Assembly (NCBI RefSeq): GCF_014639315.1
Contig: NZ_BMFY01000017.1
Location: forward strand, 1 to 64,000
DNA: 64,000 nt
Source of the DNA: Sediminivirga luteola
GTDB lineage: Bacteria; Actinomycetota; Actinomycetes; Actinomycetales; Brevibacteriaceae
Direction: 5' to 3'
Shown: positions 36,756 to 44,401 of the stretch, piece by piece
How the letters are laid out: every line of letters begins with the position of its first letter
How positions within the stretch are numbered: position 1 is the stretch's first letter
Made by a program: the position numbers and the translations under genes
The notes under the pieces: model-generated
Database searches by the model: none
What the model saw: the letters and a program-made list of their open reading frames with translations, nothing else
What the model was told of the DNA's origin: nothing

Positions 36756-38125
36756 CTGTTCTCCTGTCCTCGCGCGGCCCGCAGGTCCGCCCGGTAGTCC
36801 TCATCTGCCTGGTCCAGCGTAGTGAGGTCCACACCGCGCGTCTCCCGATAGGCGGCCACGGCGACGCCGGTGATGATGGCGGCGATGAGGAGGTAGATGG
36901 CGATGGGCAGGGAGCTCTGGTAGGTGCTCAGCAGCCAGGTGGCGATGATCGGGGCGAGCGAGCCCGCCACGATGGCGGTGACCTGGTAGCCCAGGGATAC
37001 GCCGGAGTAGCGCATCCGGGTGGGGAACATCTCCGCCATGATCGCCGGCTGGCCGGCGTACATGAGCCCGTGGAAGATCAGCCCAGCGGTGAGCGCGATG
37101 CCGATGTTCAGCGGCTCGCCGGTGTCGTACAGCGGGAAGGCGAAGAACCCCCAGGTGGCCGCCAGTGCCGTGCCGATGCCGTAGATGGGCTTGCGGCCGA
37201 AGATGTCGGTCAGGCGGCCGATCAGCGGTACCACGATTGCGTGGATGACGTGGCCGATCAGCAGCAGGCCCAGGACGTCGCTGGAGCCCAGCTGCACGGA
37301 GAACGTCAGATACGTGATCGTGAAGGTCACCAGGATGTAGTAGAAGATGTTCTCCATCAGCCGCAGGCCCATCGCGGTGAACACGCCGCGCGGGAAGCGC
37401 TTGAACACCTCGACCACGCCGTAGCCGGCGTCGCCCTCCTGGATCTCCGCCTTGGCCGCCTCGAAGATCGGGGCGTCCTTCACCCGGGTGCGGATGTAGT
37501 AGCCGATGACCACGATGACGGCGGACAGCCAGAAGCCGACCCGCCAGCCCCAGGACATGAACGCCTCTTCGGAGAGCACGGCGTTGAGCACGTAAAGCAC
37601 GGCGGTGGCCAGCAGGTTCCCCAGCGGCACCGCGGCCTGCGGCCAGCTGGACCAGAAGCCGCGTTCGTCCTTCGGGGAGTGCTCCGCGACGAGCAGCACC
37701 GCGCCGCCCCATTCACCGCCGACGGCGAAGCCCTGGATGAAGCGCAGCGTCACCAGCGTGATGGGGGCGAGGTAGCCGACCACGTCGAACGACGGGATGC
37801 AGCCCATCAGGAACGTCGCGGCGCCGACCAGGATGATGCTCAGCTGCAGCAGCTTCTTCCGGCCGTACTTGTCGCCGAAGTGCCCGAAGACGATGCCGCC
37901 GAGCGGCCGGGCGACGAAGCCGATCGCGTAGGTGCCGAAGGCCAGGATGACATTGTCGAGCGGGTTGTCGCTCTGGGGGAAGAACAGCACGTTGAAGACC
38001 AGCGTCGCCGCCGAGGCGTAGAGGAAGAACTCGTACCATTCGACGATCGTGCCGGCCATGGAAGCGGCGACGACCCGTCTGAGCTGGGTGCGCTCGGAGG
38101 GGGCCGTGGGAGATGCACTCATCAT
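36752..38125 (-). CDS. MFS transporter, metabolite:H+ symporter (MHS) type
   Basis: 457-aa, 12-span transporter. Signature parts: MAGTIVEWYEFFLYASAATL, GFVARPLGGIVFGHFGDKYGRK, GFAVGGEWGGAVLLVAEHSP and RLTDIFGRKPIYGIG. It belongs to the same MHS branch as the one at 20970-22274 but is clearly a different protein. Two tandem ATGs (38125 and 38122) follow AAGGAG. First gene of the 3-hydroxybutyrate operon; the operon therefore carries two different uptake systems. Confidence 0.9.
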   Translation of the reverse strand: MMSASPTAPSERTQLRRVVAASMAGTIVEWYEFFLYASAATLVFNVLFFPQSDNPLDNVILAFGTYAIGFVARPLGGIVFGHFGDKYGRKKLLQLSIILVGAATFLMGCIPSFDVVGYLAPITLVTLRFIQGFAVGGEWGGAVLLVAEHSPKDERGFWSSWPQAAVPLGNLLATAVLYVLNAVLSEEAFMSWGWRVGFWLSAVIVVIGYYIRTRVKDAPIFEAAKAEIQEGDAGYGVVEVFKRFPRGVFTAMGLRLMENIFYYILVTFTITYLTFSVQLGSSDVLGLLLIGHVIHAIVVPLIGRLTDIFGRKPIYGIGTALAATWGFFAFPLYDTGEPLNIGIALTAGLIFHGLMYAGQPAIMAEMFPTRMRYSGVSLGYQVTAIVAGSLAPIIATWLLSTYQSSLPIAIYLLIAAIITGVAVAAYRETRGVDLTTLDQADEDYRADLRAARGQENR

Positions 38126-38154
38126 TGAGCTCCTTGTGCGCGAAGGCGCCGCAC

Positions 38155-38170
38155 TGTGATGCGGCACACA
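38155..38170. promoter_or_regulatory. CRP/GlxR-like dyad (one mismatch)
   Basis: TGTGA-TGCGGC-ACACA, one base from TGTGA-N6-TCACA, 30 bp upstream of the MHS transporter start at 38125. Similar in spacing and position to the site at 22292. Confidence 0.45.
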
Positions 38171-38282
38171 TGGTGGCCACATTTTACGCACAGCTTCGGC
38201 TCCGCTCGCATCCCTCCGAGGGGGGTGTCGCACACAAGCCGCCCTGATCGGCGCACTTACCGCTTAACGGTGCCCGCGCGCC

Positions 38283-39206
38283 TCAGTGCCGACGCGGCTG
38301 CCCGGCGGGGGCGAGCACCGTCGCGGCCCAGGCGAGCACGGCGACGACCGCCAGCACCGCCCACCACGGGAACGGCCGGGACGGCTCGGGCGGGGCGCCG
38401 CCGTCCGGCAGGTCGACGCGTTCGGCATGCACGATCAGACGATGGCTGTTGACGCCGATGGGTGTGCAGGTCACCAGCGTCAGCAGGTCCTCGCCGGGTC
38501 TGACCGCCAGCCCCGCCACATCGGTGGGTTCCACCACTTCCGCGCCGGTCACCCGGTAGGCGAGTGTGCGGTCGAGCACGTCGATGAAGACGTCGTCCCC
38601 GGCCCGCAGGTCGTGGACGGCGGTGAAGAGCTTGGCTTCCGGCAGGCCGGAATGCCCCGTCAGGACGGCATGGGTGCCCGGGCCGCCGACCGGCAGCGAG
38701 GAACCGTAGAGATGCCCGGAACCGCGCCGCAGGGTCTCCTCCGTCGCGCCGTGGTAGACCGGCAGATCGACGTCGATGCCGGGGACCCTCACCCGCGCCA
38801 TGATCCCCTCTGGATCGTGCGCCAGCTGCGCCAGGTAGTCTCGCGCATCGTCGTCGATCCCGTGGGCGTCGGCGCCCTCGACATTGCTGAACGGATCGAC
38901 GACGAGTCCCGTGACGCGCGTGGCGTTGTAGTCCTCGGCGGCGGTCAGCAGAGCCGACCGGGCGGCCGGGTCAAGGCTGCGGTTCTGCTCGGCGTGGACG
39001 GCAAGGCGGCCCGCGGCCGTGGACTCGGCCCACCACGAGGCCGCCGGCGGATAGAGCATCACGAGGACGCCGCAGAGCGCGAGCGTGGCCGCCAGGATCC
39101 GCCGGCGTGGCGCACGCCGTGGCGCCCGGACGCCGCTGCCCGGCGAACCGCTGGGTTCGCCGGGCAGCCCGGGCGCCGGGCGCGAAACTGGCAGACCGGT
39201 GCTCAC
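38283..39206 (-). CDS. Class C (pilus-polymerising) sortase
   Basis: 307-aa membrane-bound transpeptidase. N-terminal membrane anchor (ILAATLALCGVLVMLYPPAA), lid motif DPF in GLVVDPFSNVEG, which marks class C, catalytic His in VLTGHSGLPEAKLF, catalytic Cys in LLTLVTCTPIG with Arg in NSHRLIVHAERV, and a second C-terminal membrane span. It joins pilin subunits through Lys and LPxTG and is the only sortase in the window. GTG 39206 overlaps the shaft pilin stop by 4 bp. Last gene of the pilus operon. Confidence 0.9.
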   Translation of the reverse strand: MSTGLPVSRPAPGLPGEPSGSPGSGVRAPRRAPRRRILAATLALCGVLVMLYPPAASWWAESTAAGRLAVHAEQNRSLDPAARSALLTAAEDYNATRVTGLVVDPFSNVEGADAHGIDDDARDYLAQLAHDPEGIMARVRVPGIDVDLPVYHGATEETLRRGSGHLYGSSLPVGGPGTHAVLTGHSGLPEAKLFTAVHDLRAGDDVFIDVLDRTLAYRVTGAEVVEPTDVAGLAVRPGEDLLTLVTCTPIGVNSHRLIVHAERVDLPDGGAPPEPSRPFPWWAVLAVVAVLAWAATVLAPAGQPRRH

Positions 39207-40648
39207 ACCGCGGGGGCGGCGAGCCGCTGCCGTCGCGCCGCGGCGTAGGCGCCGGCACCCACCAGCACCAGGCCGAGGCCGAGGACCGTGAACGCCAGGG
39301 TGCCGATGCCGCCGGTGGCCGGCAGCGCGAACGCCGGAACCTGCTCATTGGCGATGGTGACCACAGTGGCGTCGGTGAGGGCGCCGGCGGTCACCGTGAC
39401 GGGGATGGGCGTGGCGTCCACCAGGTAGCCCGCCGGGGCCCGGGTCTCCACCAGCCAGTAGTCACGCGTGTGCGCCTGTCCCGTCTGCAGCTCGATCGAG
39501 GCGGCACCGTCGGCGCCGCTGCGGATCGAGGCGACCGGCGCGGCACCGGACGTGGACGGATCCACCGCGTAGACGTCGAACTCGGCGCCTTCCAGCGTCG
39601 CCGCCTGATCGCCCTGGGCATGCTTGACGATCCGCAGCGCGCCCCACTTCGTCTGAACCTGGTTGGATTCGTGGCCGTTCGACCGGCTGGGATCGTTGAT
39701 GAACACCGTGGCGGTGTTGGGGATCACGCCGTCACCGAGTGCGAGCACCACGGTGGAGAGGTTCACCACGACCGCGGCGCCGGGGCCGGCGGAGTCCAGC
39801 TTGCCCAGGCCGGCCTCGGTGAACTCGACGGTCACCTCGCCATTGGCGCCCTTCGCGGGAGCGCTGACGGCGTAGTCACTGCCAGTCAGGGTACCGGCAC
39901 CTTCCAGGGCGACCGAGATCGAGTCGAAGCCGAGGCGGGAGTCCAGGACATCCTGGATGACGTAGTCGGTGTACCTCGTGCTCTCCGGCAGCACCGGCAC
40001 CGCCGAGCGCACCGTCCAGTCCACGACATCGCCGATGACCACGGCGGCGCTGTCGTCGACGCCCTTGGTGACGTCGCTCAGGGCGTTCTTCGGATAGACG
40101 TGGACATCGTAGTTCCAGGAACCGTCACCCTCCGGCTGGGGCAGGCCCACCAGGAACGGGACCGCCGGCTGGACGATGGGATTGCTCCCCGGATGCGTCT
40201 CCCGCACCAGGTAGAGGCCGATCCCCAGTCCGTCCAAGCGGTCGAAGGTCAGCGCGCCGTCGGCACCGGTCACGCCCGAGACCGGGGCGCCCAGCGGGTA
40301 CGCGCCGGCGTCGGCCATCACCTCGGCGGCGGTGAGGTCCTCCGCGGTGTCCCAGCCGGCGACGGTCAGCAGATCGATGTTCTTGACCGGCCAGACGGTG
40401 AACTCGACGCCTGCGAGCGCTCGGGCATCCGCCGGGACGTCCTCGATCAGGGCGCCGTTGTTATTGCCGAGCGTGCCGGTGCCCGGCTGCTCGTACTTGT
40501 GGATGGTCAGGCTCACCGGCCGGTCAGCGTCGATGTTTCCCGGTGCCACATCGTGGGCGGCGGCCGGCAGGGCCAGCGCAGCCAGGGCGACTCCCGCGAC
40601 GAGGGCCGACAGGCGTCTGGCCGCGCGGGTGATGGACTTCGTTCTCAT
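39203..40648 (-). CDS. Major shaft pilin, SpaA/FimA-like, LPXTG
   Basis: 481-aa secreted pilin. Signal peptide to about residue 31 (ALALPAAAHD). Two or more Ig-like CnaB domains; the pilin motif Lys is in WNYDVHVYPKNAL, and the E-box is YWLVETRAPAGY. The C-terminus has LPATG, a hydrophobic span and a short basic tail. These are the features of a polymerised shaft subunit of Gram-positive sortase pili. It starts at ATG 40648, about 130 bp after the tip-protein gene. Confidence 0.92.
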   Translation of the reverse strand: MRTKSITRAARRLSALVAGVALAALALPAAAHDVAPGNIDADRPVSLTIHKYEQPGTGTLGNNNGALIEDVPADARALAGVEFTVWPVKNIDLLTVAGWDTAEDLTAAEVMADAGAYPLGAPVSGVTGADGALTFDRLDGLGIGLYLVRETHPGSNPIVQPAVPFLVGLPQPEGDGSWNYDVHVYPKNALSDVTKGVDDSAAVVIGDVVDWTVRSAVPVLPESTRYTDYVIQDVLDSRLGFDSISVALEGAGTLTGSDYAVSAPAKGANGEVTVEFTEAGLGKLDSAGPGAAVVVNLSTVVLALGDGVIPNTATVFINDPSRSNGHESNQVQTKWGALRIVKHAQGDQAATLEGAEFDVYAVDPSTSGAAPVASIRSGADGAASIELQTGQAHTRDYWLVETRAPAGYLVDATPIPVTVTAGALTDATVVTIANEQVPAFALPATGGIGTLAFTVLGLGLVLVGAGAYAAARRQRLAAPAV

Positions 40649-40777
40649 ATCTCTTTTCCTTCTTTCCTTCAGATCTCCGTGAAGCCTTCGTTCGTGAGGC
40701 GATGACGGGTGATGGCGGTGCCGTCCCCGTGCGGGGGACGGACTGGATTCCGGACCGCGGCTCCGCGGCTGCCGCGC

Positions 40778-43700
40778 TCAGCCGCGGAGCCGGTGGACAC
40801 CGCCGGCACGATGTGCGCGGACGAGGAACGCCGCTGCCAGCAGGAGCAGCAGGACGCCGCCGGCCAGATAGGGCCACCAGCCCATCCCGCCGGCGATGGG
40901 CAGGACGACCTCGCGCTGCTGGTTCTCCAGCGGCACCGGGTGCACATAGTGCAGGGCGTCGCCGGAGATGACGGCACGGAACTCCGGCGGAGCCTCACCC
41001 AGCACGTACCCGGCGGGGGCTTCGATCTCGGTGACGGTGTACTCACCCCAGTCGAGCCCTTCCACCAGGAAGGATCCGCTCATCTCTTCGTCCTCGACGA
41101 TGAGCGGGTCGTCCGCGGGGTGCCCGGGGCCGGTGATCCGCCAGGTCGAGCCGGCCAGGGGCTGACCGCTTCCGCCGATGGCCTTCTGCCAGCCGATCGA
41201 GCCGCGTTCGCGTTCGTTCACCAGACGGTAGGTCTCGTGTTCCAGCCGAGGCACGGACACCTCGGTGCCGTCCACCGCCTCCCAGATCTCCTCACCCGTT
41301 TCCGCGTCCGTCCCGGCCAGACGTTCCAGGGTCTGGACGTAACCCGGAGGGCCGTCCTCACCGAGGGTGTAGACGTGCTCCGGCCGTACCAGGACGGTGC
41401 TTCCCTCCGCGGGTTCCTCACTACCGGGGACGTGCTCGGCGTCCAGGCCGTCGATGCCGTCCTCCGGGGCGGCGCTCAGCGTCCAGTCGCCGGCGGCGTG
41501 GCCACCGGGCTGCGGGTCGACGACGTGCTTGAGCAGGGTCAGCGTCGACGTCTGATTGACCGCCGTGCACTCCATCGCCTGCCCGAGCGGCACGGTCGCA
41601 CCGCCGTTGAGGCCGTCGACGGTCCCGGAGACCGGGTTCCCGTCGGTGTCGACGAGCACGCACTGCCAGCTGCCGGTGGAGTCCGGGTTCACCAGGGGCC
41701 GGGGCCGCTGATCGACCTGCTTGTAGCGCGGGTCGCCGCCGGATTCGGCCAGCTGGTACAGCGATTCCGGTGTCACCGGAGCGGTCGCCTCGGCTGTCCC
41801 CGACGCGCCCACCGGTCCCGGCAGCGCACCGTCGCCAGGGATCGCCGTCAGCGTCCAGCCGGCCGGGTCGGCGTCGCCGCCCTGAACCTCTTTCTTCAGC
41901 GTCAGCTCGCTGGTGCACTCGACCACATTGCGCACATCGATGACATTGTGTTCCTCCGTGAGGGTGACGCGCAGCAGATCGTCCTCCGCCGGCAGGTTTC
42001 CCTCCCGGGCCGGGAAGCCCAGCTCCGTCTGCCGGCCGTTGATGGCGGTGACGGTGGCGCTGACCAGCTCACAGCGGTCCATGGCGCCGTAGAACATCCC
42101 CTCGCCGATGCCGATGTCCTCGCCGATCCGGTAGCCGAACCGGGTGATGCCCCAGCCCTGGCCGGTGGCAGGCGCATCGTCCGGGCCGGTCAGCGCCAGG
42201 CCGGCACCGAGTTCGCTCGGCTGGGCGCCCTGCGCGTAATCCGTCCCGTTGACCCGCCAGGCCTTGTTCACCGTGACGTCCGCCTGCAATTCCGCCGCGG
42301 TGTTGTACACCAGGCAACTGATCTGCTCACCGCGGGCGGCCTCCACGCTGAAACCGGGGCGGGCCGCATCGTCGTCCAGTGCCTCCGCCTCGCGGGCGGC
42401 GGGGCCGCCGGGAGTGCGGACCGTGCATTCCTGACCCAGATAGGTGAAACCATCCTGCTGCGTCTCCCGCACGTCGATTCTGGCGCTGCCGGACTCCACC
42501 GTCAGCGGGAAGCTCACCGCGCCGGTGCCGTCATTCGTCGTGGTGCGCGAGTTCGGTGCCGGCACCGCCGGGCTCTGCGCGGTGAACTCCCAGCCGGCGC
42601 CGGCCGGTACCGCGCCGGAGAGATCGCCGGGTTCATTGCCCTCGGGAACGATCATCTTGGTCACGGTGAGCGAGGAGGCGCATTGCTGCTCCACGAGCTG
42701 GCGCAGCGCGTCCGCGGCCTCGGCGAAGTCGTCCAGCTGGTAGTAGTCCGCCGTCAGCACGTTCCCGCCAGACGGGTCGTAGGCCTCCTGGCCGGACAGC
42801 GCGGACAGGTTCTGACCGGTCAGCGGATCGGTGATGCCCGGCCCCACGCCCATGGCGATGACGCGAGTGCCCTTCGCCTTGAGCGCATTGGCCGAGAACA
42901 CGCCGTTCTCCACCTCGCGGATCCGGGTGAAGTTGCCGTTCCCGTTGTTCGCGACTTCCCGGCCGCCGCTCGTGGTGGTGGCGTTGGGACCGTAGAAGGT
43001 CGGGTTGCCGTCGGTGACGACGACGGCCGCGTCGTAATGGTTGGGCGTGCCGGGTGTGCCGGCCGCCAGCGAGGGGATGTAGAGACCCTGGTCCCAGTTC
43101 GTGCCGCCTCGCATCGCGTTCCCGCCCATCGTGGGAGTCACCCAGTTGGCGTAGCGGCGCTTGAAGGCATCGGCGGCGGCCTGGGTCGTCACGGCGGTCA
43201 GATCGGGGTTGTTGGGCTGGGACGGCAGGGACGGCGAATAGGTGCCGAACGAATAGAGCGCCATCCGCGAGGGCGTTCCCACCAGGGCGTCGGTGAAGAC
43301 GTCCGCCTGAGCTTTCAGATCGTCCAGCACGCCGTTGTTCGAGACCGAGTTGGACAGGTCCAGGACCAGCGCGACGTCCAGTCCGCAGCTGTCGGGAAGC
43401 GCGGGGTTGGCCCGCGACTGCTGCCAGATTCCGCCCGAGGCGTCCCGCGTGGCCTGCGTGTCCTGGGAGGAGGAGGTGTTCAGCATGAAACCGGCCTGCG
43501 TGCTGGCGTAGGTCGTATTGCCCAGCAGCTGCGGGGTGCGGAAGGCGTACCGCGTGCTCTGCGAGCCCGTGCCGTCGCCACTGCCGGTGCGCAGCGCGGA
43601 ATTGACGAACCAGCCCTCGGGCGCGGCATGCTGCACCACCCAGAACCGCGCCGAGCGGTTGGCGCCGCCCTGCTGCGTGCCCGGCACGATGAAGCTGCAG

Positions 43701-44029
43701 TCCCCGGCCGTATCGGAGACGCACCTGGCCCAGCCGGCGCCGTCACCGCTCACGCCATCGGCGCGAGCCTCCCCCGGACCGCCGGTGCCGCCGGTCCGCA
43801 GATGCAGCACGACGCCCTCCAGCGGGGCGACGCTCGACCCGCCCGAACGGTCACCGCCGGTCTTGACCGTGACCACCGAGGTCGCCGGGGTCGGGGACGG
43901 CACCGCGGCCTGCGCTGTTCCCGGCGGCAGGGCGACGATGCCCGCCACGGCGATGCCCAGCGCCACCGGCATCGCCGCCAGCGTGCGCAGCAGGCGCCGA
44001 TGGCCTGTCTTCGTGATGTTCATGCTCAT
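40778..44029 (-). CDS. Pilus tip adhesin with von Willebrand A domain
   Basis: 1083-aa secreted protein. Signal peptide ends about PPGTAQA. A VWA domain (about residues 200-440) has the MIDAS motif in DVALVLDLSNSVS (DxSxS), a downstream Thr/Gly-rich region and AAVVVTDGNPTFYG. Multiple beta-sandwich (CnaB/SpaA-like) domains follow, the last with the E-box motif YTVTEIEAPAGY. The C-terminal sorting signal reads LPIAG, not LPxTG, then a hydrophobic span and a short basic tail. Architecture is that of SpaC/RrgA-type tip adhesins. ATG 44029 is chosen; ATG 44023 is possible. Confidence 0.88.
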   Translation of the reverse strand: MSMNITKTGHRRLLRTLAAMPVALGIAVAGIVALPPGTAQAAVPSPTPATSVVTVKTGGDRSGGSSVAPLEGVVLHLRTGGTGGPGEARADGVSGDGAGWARCVSDTAGDCSFIVPGTQQGGANRSARFWVVQHAAPEGWFVNSALRTGSGDGTGSQSTRYAFRTPQLLGNTTYASTQAGFMLNTSSSQDTQATRDASGGIWQQSRANPALPDSCGLDVALVLDLSNSVSNNGVLDDLKAQADVFTDALVGTPSRMALYSFGTYSPSLPSQPNNPDLTAVTTQAAADAFKRRYANWVTPTMGGNAMRGGTNWDQGLYIPSLAAGTPGTPNHYDAAVVVTDGNPTFYGPNATTTSGGREVANNGNGNFTRIREVENGVFSANALKAKGTRVIAMGVGPGITDPLTGQNLSALSGQEAYDPSGGNVLTADYYQLDDFAEAADALRQLVEQQCASSLTVTKMIVPEGNEPGDLSGAVPAGAGWEFTAQSPAVPAPNSRTTTNDGTGAVSFPLTVESGSARIDVRETQQDGFTYLGQECTVRTPGGPAAREAEALDDDAARPGFSVEAARGEQISCLVYNTAAELQADVTVNKAWRVNGTDYAQGAQPSELGAGLALTGPDDAPATGQGWGITRFGYRIGEDIGIGEGMFYGAMDRCELVSATVTAINGRQTELGFPAREGNLPAEDDLLRVTLTEEHNVIDVRNVVECTSELTLKKEVQGGDADPAGWTLTAIPGDGALPGPVGASGTAEATAPVTPESLYQLAESGGDPRYKQVDQRPRPLVNPDSTGSWQCVLVDTDGNPVSGTVDGLNGGATVPLGQAMECTAVNQTSTLTLLKHVVDPQPGGHAAGDWTLSAAPEDGIDGLDAEHVPGSEEPAEGSTVLVRPEHVYTLGEDGPPGYVQTLERLAGTDAETGEEIWEAVDGTEVSVPRLEHETYRLVNERERGSIGWQKAIGGSGQPLAGSTWRITGPGHPADDPLIVEDEEMSGSFLVEGLDWGEYTVTEIEAPAGYVLGEAPPEFRAVISGDALHYVHPVPLENQQREVVLPIAGGMGWWPYLAGGVLLLLLAAAFLVRAHRAGGVHRLRG

Positions 44030-44401
44030 GTGCTCCAACTCGTAGTGCCTCGTGGTCCGCGCGATGCGACTGCCAGGGCGGGCGATCGTGTACGCTCGGC
44101 ACCCACGGAAGAGACGTGTGGCGGATGATCCACCGCGACAAGATCCGGGTCGACGCTAGTATTTGAATCGGCAGCTTCCCGGCCCGTTGACGGAATCTCG
44201 CCCCGCCCTCACCCCGCCGGTGCGCGGTTCCCGGCACGCATCGACGCGCATGCCCGCCGCGCGGCGTCACAAGAGGACTCCCGGGGGGCTTTCCGATCGC
44301 GCCGGCCGGGAGGGGAACTCACCCCGGCCTCACCCTCACCGGTCTGGTCATGCGCCCGCCGCCGGACCGCGGCGGGGCCGGTGCGGCGAAAGGAGGTGGA
44401 C
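44030..44401. other. Divergent pilus-operon/LuxR-regulator intergenic region
   Basis: 372 bp with no supported gene. It probably holds both promoters; an AT-rich spot (TAGTATTTGAAT, 44157-44168) is the best candidate region. A GC-rich CCGCCG/CGGCGG inverted repeat lies just upstream of the regulator's ribosome site. Confidence 0.35.

Noticed and set aside
40709-44128. A 1139-codon open frame on the + strand
   Set aside because: Antisense shadow of the pilus tip gene; it has no ribosome site and no recognisable domain.
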